Shown piece after piece: positions 26,894 through 36,541 of a DNA stretch of 64,000 nt (the first letter of the stretch is position 1; each line of letters opens with the position of its first letter). The position numbers and the translations under genes are program-made. The notes below the pieces were generated by a model. That model ran no database searches and had not been told where the DNA came from. It saw only the letters and a program-made list of their open reading frames with translations. Location of the stretch: NCBI GenBank assembly GCA_027493445.1, contig JAOSKU010000001.1, positions 2,438,822 to 2,502,821 of the forward strand, in the 5' to 3' direction. The stretch comes from Thermoleophilia bacterium (GTDB taxonomy: Bacteria > Actinomycetota > Thermoleophilia > RBG-16-64-13).

Positions 26894-28519
26894 CTACATG
26901 TCCTCCTCGGTCAGCGTGTTCTCGATCGTCTCGTTGACCTCTTCATCTACCCGCACGTTCTTGACCCCAGTTGTCTCGTCAACCACGCCTCTCTCGCGAG
27001 AGAGCAGGGCCGATTCGCCGCTCATCATCGCATCGAAGGCCTTCGCTTTCAGTCGGTTCCGGGTTTCTTCGATCCGCCGGCGCATCGCCTCGTGGTCGAA
27101 GGAAATGTCGGGACGCGTAACCCCGGCTGGCAAGTCGGCTCCCAAGAGCGTTTCGATCTCCGCCTCGACGTGCTGCGCGGCTCTCCCGGCCGTGCTTTCC
27201 GGCGCGATCTCGGCCTCCGCCGCCGACTCCCATTCCACCGCCGGTGTGGCAGCCCGAATCTCGGTCTCCGTCTCCAGGTCTTCGATCCCCGCAGCCGCCT
27301 CCGACATCGCTGACGGCTCCGCTTTCTCCCCCGGCTCTGGTTCCAAGGACTCTTCAATCTCCGTCGCCTCCGCGGGCGCCTCCATGGCCTTGATCTCGGC
27401 CATCGGCTCGGGCACCGCGGCCTGCTCGGGCGCGGCGGCCTGCTCGGGAGCCTCCTCGAGCTCCACCGGGATGGCCTCGAAGCCCGCTGCGGCCTGATAC
27501 TCGCGCTCCGGGACGGCCGGCTCCCACGCCGGTTCGGACTCGAGCTCGGGCTCGGACGTCAAAGGCGCCTCCCAGGTAGCCGGACCGGAGGGTGGTTCCG
27601 GCCCGAACGTGACGGGAGCCTCGGCTGCGGAGTCCGGGGCGAGCGCCTCGAAGCCGGAGTCGGAGCGCGCCCCCACCTCCTCGCCGAACGGGTGCTCCAG
27701 CTCCTGCTGGATCCTCCTTCGGGTCTCCTCGATGCGGGCCTTGAGGTCCGCCGGCACCACGGGCCGGGACTGCAGGACGGTGGCCGGCTCGGGCTCGGGC
27801 GTTTCCACTCCCGCAAGATCGGGCCCGAGAGGCTCGGGTGCGGCCGCCTCCACCGGGGAGACCTCAGCCGCTGGCACAACCTCACCCAGAGCCATCGACT
27901 CGGCGATCTCGAAGACCTCGGCGGCGGGCGGCTCAAAGACGGGCGGCTCGGTGGCGGGCGGCTCGGGGCGGGGGCTCGGTGGCGGGGGCTCGGTGGCGGG
28001 CTCCGTCACCGGTTCAGGAAAGGATGTCCCCCAAGCCTCGAGCCTAGCTGGTTGCTCGTCTACCGTCGGGGGGCTTGGCTGCGGGTGGCTCGGGGACCGG
28101 GGGCTCGGCGGCGGGGGCTCAAAGGCCGGCGGCTCGGCGGCGGGCGGCTCGGGGGCGGGGGGCTCGGCGGCTGGAGCCATGGCTTGCGCCTCCTCGGCAG
28201 GGGAGAACGACACAGCCTCTCCGATTACGGAGGGGCCCAGCTCTTCGGCAGTCTCAGCCTCCGACTCCTCCGCGACCGGCTCGGGGACTTCCTCGCGGGG
28301 TGGAGCTTCCGCCTCGACGATCCTGGCCTCTTCCACAGGCTCCTCTTCACCGTACCACCCGCCGCCAGGGCCAAGCGTCGCCCGCCCGGGATGCACCTGG
28401 AGCGGTGCCTGCCTGCCAAGAAGCGCGTCACGAACCTCCTGGGCCCGTTTGGGCGAGATGAGAAACCCGAAAATGGCCCCCAGGAGACCGCCGAAAAAGA
28501 ATTTTCCCAGGCCCCTCAC
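26894..28519 (-). CDS. YtxH-like membrane-anchored, Glu/Pro/Ala-rich protein
   Basis: A 541-residue protein. The N-terminal LGKFFFGGLLGAIFGFLISP is a glycine-rich membrane helix followed by a basic turn (KRAQEVRDALLGRQ), as in YtxH stress proteins. The remaining 500 residues are acidic and disordered, with EPP/EPPAAEPP repeats. Two related helical motifs are KARIEETRRRIQQELEHPF (middle) and RRRIEETRNRLKAKAFDAMM (near the C-terminus). GTG 28519 follows GGAAGGAAGGAG. Function is unknown; the layout suggests an envelope-tethered scaffold. Confidence 0.65.
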   Translation of the reverse strand: MRGLGKFFFGGLLGAIFGFLISPKRAQEVRDALLGRQAPLQVHPGRATLGPGGGWYGEEEPVEEARIVEAEAPPREEVPEPVAEESEAETAEELGPSVIGEAVSFSPAEEAQAMAPAAEPPAPEPPAAEPPAFEPPPPSPRSPSHPQPSPPTVDEQPARLEAWGTSFPEPVTEPATEPPPPSPRPEPPATEPPVFEPPAAEVFEIAESMALGEVVPAAEVSPVEAAAPEPLGPDLAGVETPEPEPATVLQSRPVVPADLKARIEETRRRIQQELEHPFGEEVGARSDSGFEALAPDSAAEAPVTFGPEPPSGPATWEAPLTSEPELESEPAWEPAVPEREYQAAAGFEAIPVELEEAPEQAAAPEQAAVPEPMAEIKAMEAPAEATEIEESLEPEPGEKAEPSAMSEAAAGIEDLETETEIRAATPAVEWESAAEAEIAPESTAGRAAQHVEAEIETLLGADLPAGVTRPDISFDHEAMRRRIEETRNRLKAKAFDAMMSGESALLSRERGVVDETTGVKNVRVDEEVNETIENTLTEEDM

Positions 28520-28704
28520 GGAGTACTCCTTCCTTCCAGCGGCACGATGCCGGCAGATACCCGACGTGCCTCATCGATCATGATACTCTCGTGACCCGTC
28601 CGCGTGGCATCGGCTCGCGAGACTGTGTGCTTCAATCGTGTTCAACGTGCGAGAGCGAAAGTACGCAACGCAGTTTCATTCTCCCGCGACCGTCCGACTC
28701 CTGC

Positions 28705-29033
28705 TAGCAGGCTGTTGACAAATGACGCTTCGCCGCCGGGGTGCGCTGGGCGCGGGCGAGGCCAGAGCTCGTTGCGCAATGACGCTTCGCGGTCAGGCTG
28801 CAATGGGCGCGGGCGAGGCAAGGACGCAGGGAACGGGCGTAGCGGAGCCACGTACGTGACCGAGGACGCCGCATCGCGCCGGCCAGTGCGGCCGCGGCCG
28901 CCAAGGCTTCGTTGTGAAACGAGCTCCCCGGACGCAGGGAGCGGGCGTAGCGGAGCTACGGGCGCGACCGAGGACACCGCATCGTGCCGCCCAGTGCTGC
29001 CCGGTGGCCGATGTTTCGTTTTTCAACAGCCTC
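28705..29033 (+). repeat. Miniature inverted-repeat element, copy D (nested composite)
   Basis: The best-preserved copy. Outer ends are CTAGCAGGCTGTTGACAAAT and TTTCGTTTTTCAACAGCCTC. A second complete unit occupies 28764-28926 (163 bp) between AGAGCTCGTTGCGCAATGAC and CGTTGTGAAACGAGCTC. Both units carry the core AGGCAAGGACGCAGGGA / ACGCAGGGAGCGGG and the palindrome GTAGCGGAGCTAC. It fills most of the 583-bp gap 28520-29102; the remaining sequence shows no gene. Confidence 0.85.
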
Positions 29034-29102
29034 CTATACCAGCTTTCGGGAACCGTGCCGTCGCAATGGACGAAAGATCGGTCCTGAACGCCCATGCGGC
29101 CG

Positions 29103-29636
29103 TCAGGTCAGGCGGGTGACGACGAGGCGGCCCTCGTCGTCCTCGCTCGCCAGGATCGCCCATGATGGACCGAATTCGATGCTGACCTGGCCGACTACGT
29201 CTTGCAGGATCTTGCGGCCGACCGGCTCGAGCAGGTACTTGAGGGGCGCCGGCGGCCGGTCTTCCAGCTGGAAGTAGACCTCACCGCTGGGATCGCGCTT
29301 GATGAAAACCGGTGCGCTGGAGAGACGCCCCAGACCCACGCGCCTCTCGTAAACCCGGGATCCATCCTCAGCGGTGCTGCCCCAGCGGGGATTGCCCGAG
29401 CCCCGGACGCCTAGGCCCCCGCCCGCGTTGGGGTCCCTGGGGAAGTTCGCGCCCGCGTCCAGCGAACGGGGTGGCGAGCCGGCGGGCCCTCCGGTCTGGC
29501 GCAAGAAGGCCTGAAATCGGGTGGCGGAGTCATCAGGAGCCCGGCCAACCCGAAACAGGCGCCAGGCATAGTAGGCCACAAGACCGAGAATGAACGCCAC
29601 GAGGATGAACAGGATCAGGTAGAAGGCGCCGGTCAT
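29103..29636 (-). CDS. Small membrane-anchored protein of unknown function
   Basis: A 177-residue protein with one N-terminal helix (AFYLILFILVAFILGLVAYY), a Gly/Pro/Asn-rich linker (DPNAGGGLGVRGSGNPRWGS) and a C-terminal soluble domain (GEVYFQLEDRPPAPLKYLLE ... SIEFGPSWAILAS). No family recognised. ATG 29636 overlaps the corrected RarA stop as ATGA, so the two would be coupled. Confidence 0.6.
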   Translation of the reverse strand: MTGAFYLILFILVAFILGLVAYYAWRLFRVGRAPDDSATRFQAFLRQTGGPAGSPPRSLDAGANFPRDPNAGGGLGVRGSGNPRWGSTAEDGSRVYERRVGLGRLSSAPVFIKRDPSGEVYFQLEDRPPAPLKYLLEPVGRKILQDVVGQVSIEFGPSWAILASEDDEGRLVVTRLT

Positions 29637-30975
29637 TGCGAACCCTCCCCACGACGTAGCCTGCGCATTTCGTTCAAGAATCGACCGACAATCTCCTCGT
29701 AGCCGCGGGGCACCGGCCGGTAGAACTCCCGTCCCCTGAGAACCGCCGGCAGATGGGGCTCAGCCGAATACCCCCGCGATCGTGCGGGTAGACATAACCC
29801 TCTCCATGCCCGAGCGCGCGGGCTCCCCGGTAGCTGGTGTCGCGCAAGGCGGCCGGCGGGTACTGGGCCCCGTGCTCCTCCACCTCGGCCGTAGCCTCCC
29901 GGATGGCCACGTACGACGCGTTCGACTTGGGGGCACAGCTGAGGTAGGTCGCGGCCTGGGCAAGATTGATGCGCGCCTCGGGCATGCCCACGAAATCAAC
30001 AGCATGCGCGGCAGCGGTGGCCACCACCAGGCCCCGGGGATCGGCGTTGCCGACGTCTTCCGACGCGAAGATAACCAGCCTGCGGGCGATGAACCTGGGG
30101 TCTTCGCCGGCGGCCAGCATGACAGCGAGATAGTACACGGCGGCGTCCGGGTCGGACCCCCGAAGGCTCTTGATGAAGGCGGAGATCACGTCGTAGTGGG
30201 CGTCGCCGTCCTTGTCGTACAGTGCGAGCCTGCGCTGCGCGGCCTCCTCCAGGGTGGCTTCGTCCAGACGGGCCAGCCCCTTCGACCGCGCCAGCAGGGC
30301 CGCTCGCTCCAGGACGGAAAGCGCGCGTCGCGCGTCACCCTGAGCGGCCTCGGCGATCAGCTCGCGCAGCTCATGCGGTACCTCCACCCCGGACGCGACA
30401 CCTACATCCGAGTCGGACAAGGCCCGATCGATCAGGACCCGTATGTCCCGCCCCTCGAGGGGCTCGAAACGATACAGCTCGCAGCGCGAGAGCAGGGCGG
30501 GGATAACCTCGAAGTAAGGATTCTCGGTCGTGGCTCCGATCAGCGTGACCAGCCCGTCCTCCACGGCGTGCAGCAGAGCGTCCTGCTGAGCTTTGCTGAA
30601 GCGGTGAATCTCATCTATGAAGAGCACCGTCCTCCGGCCCGACATCTCCCTCAGCGAGCGCGCTCGTTCGAGTACTCTCCGCACGTCGGCCACGCCCGAG
30701 TCCACGGCCGAGAGCTCCTCGTACGCGTACGCGGCCTCGGCGCGCGCCGCGATCAACCGGGCTACCGTCGTCTTGCCCGAGCCAGGGGGACCGAAGAACA
30801 CCATGGAGGCGAGCGAACCCGCCGCCAGGCTGCGGCGGAGCGGCGCGTCTGGTCCGAGCAGATGCTGCTGGCCTACGACGTGGTCGAGGTCACGCGGGCG
30901 CATCCTGCTGGCAAGCGGAGCGTGCCGGCGCAGGTCCTCTTCCAGGTCGGCGGAAAAGAGGTTGGGTTCGTGCAT
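29633..30975 (-). CDS. rarA: Replication-associated recombination protein A (RarA/MgsA), frameshifted
   Basis: A clamp-loader-like AAA+ ATPase that acts at stalled forks. Walker A FFGPPGSGKTTVARLIA, Walker B RTVLFIDEIHRFSKAQQDAL, sensor 1 TLIGATTENPYFEV and the arginine-finger region LLSRCELYRFEPL are present. The family C-terminal domain follows (FIKSLRGSDPDAAVYYLAVM, ASEDVGNADPRGLVVA). The end is frameshifted in the C run at 29771-29775. One extra base continues it as YSAEPHLPAVLRGREFYRPV to a stop at 29633 and a normal length of 447 residues. Confidence 0.92.
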
Positions 30976-31040
30976 GCACCGATTCTACCAGTCCCCGACG
31001 GCTCCCTGACCCGGGCATCGAGACCGACCCGCGGTCGCGG

Positions 31041-31069
31041 TTGAGTCGTGCCGGGCCATTCTGTAGAAT
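31041..31069 (+). promoter_or_regulatory. Promoter of the HNH gene
   Basis: TTGAGT, exactly 17 bp, then TAGAAT. The predicted transcription start near 31076 leaves a short leader with GGAGGGAG before TTG 31101. Confidence 0.65.
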
Positions 31070-31100
31070 GCTGCCGGATGAGCGGCGCGCGGAGGGAGCA

Positions 31101-31607
31101 TTGCCCCGCCAGGTCCTGGTGTTGAACGCCACATACGAACCCATCAACACCTGCTCTACAAAGCGGGCCGTAGTGTTGTTGCTCAAGAACAAGGCCGAGA
31201 TCCTCGAGGGCGGAGCCGAGGTGCTCCGAGCCGCACGGTTGACAGTCACGCGACCGCTCGTGATCCGGCTGAGAACCTATGTCAAGGTTCCCCGGGGCGA
31301 CCGGCGGCGCCTTTCGCGCCGGGCCGTGCTGGCCCGCGACGGCTACCGCTGCCAGTACTGCGGCAGCGTCCGGCACCTGACCCTCGACCACATCGTGCCC
31401 CGCAGCCGCGGCGGATCTACCTGCTGGGAGAACGTGGTGACATCGTGCGCTCCGTGCAATACGCGCAAGGGCGCGAGCCTGCCCGACGAGATCGGCATGG
31501 CCCTGGCCCGCACTCCCCGCCCTCCCACGGTCACGGATTTCCTGAGCACGTCGCCCCATGGGGTCCCGCCGAGCTGGAGGCCCTATCTTTCCGCCGCCGT
31601 CGCCTGA
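31101..31607 (+). CDS. HNH endonuclease domain protein
   Basis: A 168-residue protein. The N-terminal QVLVLNATYEPINTCSTKRA opening is typical of a common actinobacterial/cyanobacterial HNH family. The nuclease motif is CQYCGSVRHLTLDHIVPRSR followed by GGSTCWENVVTSCAPCNTRK, with two zinc-binding CxxC pairs around the His. Start TTG 31101 is chosen from the GGAGGGAG site and because the promoter at 31041 excludes upstream starts. Biological role is unknown. It converges on accA. Confidence 0.88.
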   Translation: MPRQVLVLNATYEPINTCSTKRAVVLLLKNKAEILEGGAEVLRAARLTVTRPLVIRLRTYVKVPRGDRRRLSRRAVLARDGYRCQYCGSVRHLTLDHIVPRSRGGSTCWENVVTSCAPCNTRKGASLPDEIGMALARTPRPPTVTDFLSTSPHGVPPSWRPYLSAAVA

Positions 31608-31647
31608 GGCCCACCTCGCTAGCGGCCCCTCGCCGGATCGGGACCGG

Positions 31648-32647
31648 TCAGAGCACGTCAACGCCATTGGGATGCGGAGTGAAGCGGCCCATCGCCAGGA
31701 ACTTCTCGCGCCGAAGCCGCAGCCGCTCAGGCGGCGCGAGCCCTTCGAGCTCACGAATGCCGGCCTCGACCTGCCTCAGGACCACCTTCACGGTCGCCCG
31801 GTGGTGCTTGTGAGCGCCTTTGCGAGGCTCGTTGATCACCCCGTCGACCACTCCCAACCGGAGCAGGTCCGAAGCGGTGAGGCCGAGGGCCTGGGCCGCC
31901 TGGGGCGCCTCGGAGGCGTCGCGCCAGAGCAGCGCGGCACACCCCTCGGGCGTGATGACCGAGTAAATGGCGTTCTCAAGCATGTAGACGCGATCGCAAA
32001 GAGCAAGCGCCAGTGCACCCCCGGAGCCGCCCTCACCAACGACCACCGCCACCGTGGGCACAGTCACCCGCGCGAAGGCTCTGAGGGTCTGGGCGATAGC
32101 TCCGGCCTGCCCCCCGTTCCGCGTCCGCGCCAGGGAAGGCTCCCGGAGTATCGACCAGGGTCAGGACGGGCATGTGGAACTTCTCGGCCAAGCTCGCCAA
32201 GCGCTGCGCCTTGCGGTAGCCCTCGGGGCGGGGCATGCCGAAGTTTCGGTGCTGCCTCTCCTTCAAGTCGTGGCCCTTCTGATGGCCCATGACCATCACG
32301 CTGCGGCCGTCGAGGGTGGCCATGCCCCCCACGATCGCCGGGTCGTCGAAACGCAGGCGATCGCCGTGGAGCTCCACGAAGTCGGGGAACCCATGTTTGA
32401 TGTAATCAAGGGTCTGGGGCCGATCCTTGTGCCGGGCCAGCTCGACCGTCTTCCAGGCTGCCGAATGGTCCTCGCGATCCTTCAGCGCTTCCAGACGCTC
32501 CTCGATCTTACGAATTTCTTCCGAATAGCCAACCCCGGGAAGAGAGGGCAAGGTCCTTAACTCTTGCAGCCGCTTGAGCAAGCGGGCCGCCTCCCCGTGG
32601 TACGACTTCCGTATCCTGTCGAAGGGGTTCAAGGCTGCAGCGCACAC
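31648..32647 (-). CDS. accA: Acetyl-CoA carboxylase carboxyltransferase subunit alpha (frameshifted)
   Basis: The N-terminal part contains [20 protein letters not shown] and [20 protein letters not shown], ending at [16 protein letters not shown]. The C-terminal part ([34 protein letters not shown]) is in another frame. The frames meet at the C run 32110-32115. Removing one base gives [11 protein letters not shown] and about 332 residues. AccA binds acetyl-CoA and forms malonyl-CoA with AccD. The start is unclear: GTG 32647, or a TTG about 20 nt later that forms TTGA with a possible accD stop. Last gene of the fab operon. Confidence 0.9.
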
Positions 32648-33488
32648 CTCCCTCCAGCAGGCTCAGGAGACGATCGAGCGTCTCTTTGAGATCGCGACGG
32701 TGGACCACCATGTCCAGCTGGCCGTTGGCCAGGTTCTCCTCGGCCCGGCCGAACTCGGGCGGCAGCTTCTCCCGGATGGTCTGCTCGACTATGCGGGGTC
32801 CGGCGAAGCAGAGCAGGGCACCCGGTTCAGCCACGATGACGTCGGCCAGGGTGGCGAAGCTGGCCAGGACACCGCCGGTGGTGGGATGAGCGAGTACGGC
32901 CACATAGGGCAGGCCACGTGCGGCCAGGAGATCCAGGGCGACGACCGTCTTGGCCATCTGCATCAGAGAAAGGACCCCTTCTTGCATGCGCGCCCCGCCC
33001 GAGGAGCAGACCACCACCAGCGGGGCGGCCTCGGCGGCCGCCGCCTCCACCAGGCGAAAGAAGCGCTCTCCCACAACGGAACCCATGGAACCCCCGAGAA
33101 AGCGAAAATCCAACACTCCCAGGGCTACGGGGCGCCCGGCGAGGGCGCAAAGGCCGCTGAGGAGCGCCTCGGAGAGCCCGGTCTCGAGCTGCGCCTCCCC
33201 CAAGCGGTCCACGTAGGCACGCGTATCAAAGAAGTCGAGGGGATCGACGGGCCGGATGTCACCCCCAACCTCCTCCCAGGAACCAGGGTCGGCCAGCTGC
33301 GCCACCCGCTCGGGTGCGCTTAGTGGGAAGTGGTAGTCGCAGTGGGGGCAGACCCCGATCGATCGTTCGAGCTCCTCGTCGGTGAGGGGCTCGCCGCAGG
33401 CCGAGCAGCGCCGGATGCCCTCTCCGGGGGTATCGTCCGGTGGTCCCTGGTCCTTGCGGGTGATCTGTACGGTCACGTACTTGCTCAC
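32508..33488 (-). CDS. accD: Acetyl-CoA carboxylase carboxyltransferase subunit beta
   Basis: A 326-residue frame with a C4 zinc finger ([13 protein letters not shown] ... CPHCDYHF) and the crotonase-like carboxyltransferase core ([59 protein letters not shown]). As written, the last 45 residues (after [11 protein letters not shown]) are not AccD-like and overlap accA by 140 bp. One extra G near 32655 would end the protein with CALQP and a TGA that overlaps an accA TTG start. The true end is therefore probably near 32620. Confidence 0.9.
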   Translation of the reverse strand: MSKYVTVQITRKDQGPPDDTPGEGIRRCSACGEPLTDEELERSIGVCPHCDYHFPLSAPERVAQLADPGSWEEVGGDIRPVDPLDFFDTRAYVDRLGEAQLETGLSEALLSGLCALAGRPVALGVLDFRFLGGSMGSVVGERFFRLVEAAAAEAAPLVVVCSSGGARMQEGVLSLMQMAKTVVALDLLAARGLPYVAVLAHPTTGGVLASFATLADVIVAEPGALLCFAGPRIVEQTIREKLPPEFGRAEENLANGQLDMVVHRRDLKETLDRLLSLLEGGVRCSLEPLRQDTEVVPRGGGPLAQAAARVKDLALSSRGWLFGRNS

Positions 33489-33523
33489 GGATGCACCGCC
33501 TCGCGGGGAAGCCGGGGGAGTCC

Positions 33524-34783
33524 TCAGCCCTCGTGCCGGCCGAGCACCAGGGTCACGTTGTGGCCGCCGAAACCGAAGCTGTTGGAGGCTACGAACCGGA
33601 CGTCGGCCTCGCGGGAGACGTTGGGCACGAAGTCGAGATCGCAGGCCGGATCGGGGTCGTCGAGGTTGATGGTGGGCGGGACCCGGCCTTCGGTCATGGC
33701 GAGCACCGAGGCGGCTACCTCCAGCGCACCGGCCGCCCCCAGGCAGTGACCGGTCATGCTCTTGGTGGAGCTGACCATGACGCGGTCGGCGGCCTCGCCC
33801 AACGCCAGGCGGATGGCCCGCGTCTCCATGGCGTCACCCAGGGGAGTCGACGTGCCGTGAGCGTTGATATAGTCGAGCTCCTCCGGCCCTACGGCGGCCA
33901 TGTCCAGTGCGAGCTTCATGGCCCTGGCCGCCGGCTCACCTGTCTCGTCGGGCTCCGTGATGTGGTGAGCGTCGCTGGTCATCCCGTAGCCCAGCAGCTC
34001 CCCGTAGATGCGGGCGTCCCGTCGCAGGGCGTGCTCCCGCTCCTCAAGCACGAGCACCGCTGCGCCCTCGCCCATGACGAAGCCGTCACGCCCCCTGTCG
34101 AAGGGCCGGCTCGCCCGCTCGGGCTGGTCGTTGCGCGCCGAAAGAGCCCGCATGGCAGCGAAAGACGCCATGCCCACCGGGCCCACTGCCGCCTCGGCAC
34201 CCCCGGCGAACATGGCCGTGGCATCACCCCGACGGATCACGTGAAAAGCGTCGCCCAACGCGTGCGCGCTGGCGGCGCAAGCCGTGCAGGTCGCGCTGAC
34301 CGGTCCCTTCAGCCCGAGCGTCAAAGAGACGTGGGCGGCCGCCATATTCGGGATCATCATGGGGATGAACAGGGGGCTCACCCGGTCGGGGCCTCGCCCG
34401 ATGAGGATCCCTGTCTGCTCGTAGAAGGTGTCCAGGCCGCCGATGCCGCTGCCCACCATGGCCCCCACCTGGTATGGGTCGCGGCCGGGGGGGAAGGCGG
34501 CGTCGTCACGGGCCATGAGCGCAGCCGTTACCGCATACTGGGCGTAGCGGTCCATGCGGCGGGCCGCCTTCCGATCCAGGAAATCTCCCGCCTCGAAGTC
34601 CGCGATCTCGGCGGCGATGCTGACCGGGTAGCCGGTGGTGTCGAAACGAGTGATTGTCCGTACCCCCGAGCGGCCGGCTGTCAGCCCGGCGAAGAAGGCA
34701 TCCTTGCCCATACCCACCGCCGACACCACGCCGATGCCGGTGACCACCACACGACGTGGTGTGGACGAGTGCGTGCGACCCAT
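33524..34783 (-). CDS. fabF: 3-oxoacyl-ACP synthase II
   Basis: A 419-residue condensing enzyme. The catalytic Cys-His-His triad is in SATCTACAASAHALGD, DYINAHGTSTPLGDAME and STKSMTGHCLGAAGALE; the C-terminal FVASNSFGFGGHNVTLV is also typical. It elongates acyl-ACP in type II fatty-acid synthesis. ATG 34783 follows TAGGAGGA and begins only 13 bp after the fabG stop. The acyl-carrier-protein gene that usually separates fabG and fabF is absent. Confidence 0.95.
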   Translation of the reverse strand: MGRTHSSTPRRVVVTGIGVVSAVGMGKDAFFAGLTAGRSGVRTITRFDTTGYPVSIAAEIADFEAGDFLDRKAARRMDRYAQYAVTAALMARDDAAFPPGRDPYQVGAMVGSGIGGLDTFYEQTGILIGRGPDRVSPLFIPMMIPNMAAAHVSLTLGLKGPVSATCTACAASAHALGDAFHVIRRGDATAMFAGGAEAAVGPVGMASFAAMRALSARNDQPERASRPFDRGRDGFVMGEGAAVLVLEEREHALRRDARIYGELLGYGMTSDAHHITEPDETGEPAARAMKLALDMAAVGPEELDYINAHGTSTPLGDAMETRAIRLALGEAADRVMVSSTKSMTGHCLGAAGALEVAASVLAMTEGRVPPTINLDDPDPACDLDFVPNVSREADVRFVASNSFGFGGHNVTLVLGRHEG

Positions 34784-34796
34784 GCTGCGCGTCCTC

Positions 34797-35555
34797 CTAA
34801 ATCCCCATGCCGCCGTCGACTGGTAGGACGACGCCCGTCACGAACGCGGCCGCGTCGCCGGCCAGAAAGGCCACAGCGTCGGCCACGTCCTCGGGCCGCC
34901 CCAGACGGCTCAATGGAGTGCTTGTGTAGATGGCGGCCTTGGCCTCATCGGCCAAGGCCGCGGTCATGTCTGTCTCGATATATCCCGGAGCCACCGCGTT
35001 GACCCTGATCTGCCGGGGAGCCAGCTCGCGGGCCAGGGACTTCGTCAGCCCGATCAACCCGGCTTTGGCTGCCGCGTAGTTCGCCTGTCCCGCGTTGCCC
35101 CGCCGGCCGACCACGCTGCTCAGATTCACGATGGAGCCTGACCGCCGCTTCATCATGCCCCGGGCCACCGCCTTCGAGGCCAGAAAGGCTCCCTTGAGAT
35201 TGACGTCCAGGACGGCATCCCAATCGGCCTCGGGCATACGCACGAACAGGCCGTCGCGGGTGATACCGGCGTTGTTGACCAGGACATCGATGGGGCCCAG
35301 CGCCTCTTCGACGTCGGCCGCCATGCGCCGGACCTCGTCCGCGCTGGAGACGTCGGCCTTGACGGCCACGGCCCTGCGACCCAGGGCCCCGGCGGCGGCC
35401 ACAACCTGGCCGGCCGCCGCCGCATCCGAAGTGTAGTTGACCGCGACGTCGGCGCCGAGCTCCGCCAGCCGCAGCACCACGGCCCGCCCGATACCCCGGG
35501 AACCGCCCGTAACCAGGGCGACTTTGCCCAGAAAGGACCAGGATCCGGCCTCCAC
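34797..35555 (-). CDS. fabG: 3-oxoacyl-ACP reductase
   Basis: A 252-residue short-chain dehydrogenase. NADPH-binding VALVTGGSRGIGRAVVLRLA, NNAGITRDGLFVRM, active-site Ser in SIVNLSSVVGRRGNAGQ, YxxxK in ANYAAAKAGLIGLTKSLA, and NAVAPGYIETDMT all fit FabG. GTG 35555 is chosen because GAGGAGGT lies 5 nt upstream; a frame extension to 35618 lacks this. The gene starts 19 bp after fabD. Confidence 0.95.
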   Translation of the reverse strand: MEAGSWSFLGKVALVTGGSRGIGRAVVLRLAELGADVAVNYTSDAAAAGQVVAAAGALGRRAVAVKADVSSADEVRRMAADVEEALGPIDVLVNNAGITRDGLFVRMPEADWDAVLDVNLKGAFLASKAVARGMMKRRSGSIVNLSSVVGRRGNAGQANYAAAKAGLIGLTKSLARELAPRQIRVNAVAPGYIETDMTAALADEAKAAIYTSTPLSRLGRPEDVADAVAFLAGDAAAFVTGVVLPVDGGMGI

Positions 35556-35574
35556 GCCTACCTCCTCTCGCAAC

Positions 35575-36539
35575 CTACGAAGAATCGACGTACCCCGGAC
35601 CTCCGGGCGCGCGTCCATCCGCGGAGACGTGGTTCAACACGTCCTCGAAAGCGGCTCCGTTATCCGTGCCGTACACCGGGAAACGGGCCGAGACCCGCTT
35701 CGCGAGACCGGCGAGCACACCACCCGGCCCCACCTCGATGCCGGCCGCCAAACCGCCTACCAGTGCGTGCAGGCTCTGCGTGAATCGCACCGGCGAGGTC
35801 AGCTGCCGGATCATGAGCGCCTTGACCTCGTCGGGTTCAGGATACCGCACCTCGGTGGTCGAGAAGAACCGGCCCATGACCGGCCGGCGCACCGGCGTCT
35901 CCTCGAGGACCCGGGCCAGCTCCTCGGCCGCACCTGCCACGAGGGGGCTGTGAAACGCGCCCGAGACCGGGAGAGGCAATACGCGCCGCGCCCCCGTTCC
36001 ATTGCCAAGCGGCCGGCTGTCTCCACGCCTTGAAGCGTTCCCGACACCACCACCTGACCGGGGCAGTTGTAGTTCGCCGGCCAGGCGTCCCCGACCTCGG
36101 AGCAGACGGCCTCCACATCCTGGTCGGAGAGCCCGACGATCGCCGCCATGGTGCCCGCCTGCCGCTGCCCGCAGGTCCACATGGCCCGGCCCCGGCTCTC
36201 CACCACGCGGAGCGCATCGGCAAACTCGAGCTGACCCGTGGCCACAAGCGCAGAATACTCGCCCAGCGAATGCCCGACAGCCGTCTGGAAGGCCAGACCT
36301 CGTGCCTTGAGCACTCGCCAAGCAGCCACACTGGTGACGAAGATGGCCACCTGCGCCCGGTCCGTGCGGGTGAGCTCCTCGAGGGGCCCGTTCAGGCAGA
36401 GTCCGCGCAGGTCCCAGCCGAGGATGTCCTCGGCTTCCCGATAGGTGTCCCGTGCCGCCGGGTAGGTTTCCCACAGGTATCGTCCCATGCCGACGCTCTG
36501 ACTCCCCTGACCGGGGAAGAGCAGCAGGATACGGGCCAC
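35575..36539 (-). CDS. fabD: Malonyl-CoA:ACP transacylase (frameshifted)
   Basis: LLLFPGQGSQSVGMGRYLWE begins the protein, the active-site Ser is in AVGHSLGEYSALVATGQ and the partner His in VSGAFHSPLVAGAAEEL. The C-terminal third (TSPVRFTQSLHALVGG, IEVGPGGVLAGLAKRV) is in a different frame. One extra base in the C run at 35991-35995 joins them as MERGARRVLPLPVSG, giving 321 residues. GTG 36539 follows GAGGAGGT. It loads malonate onto ACP for FabH and FabF. Confidence 0.93.
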
Positions 36540-36541
36540 GC

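Noticed and set aside
26721..28594. Serine/glycine-rich plus-strand frames opposite the acidic YtxH-like protein
   Set aside because: They mirror the Glu/Pro repeat region on the other strand; low complexity and no independent evidence.
8802..29033. CRISPR array
   Set aside because: The repeats are few, about 160 bp, dispersed and in both orientations, with terminal inverted repeats and no spacers.
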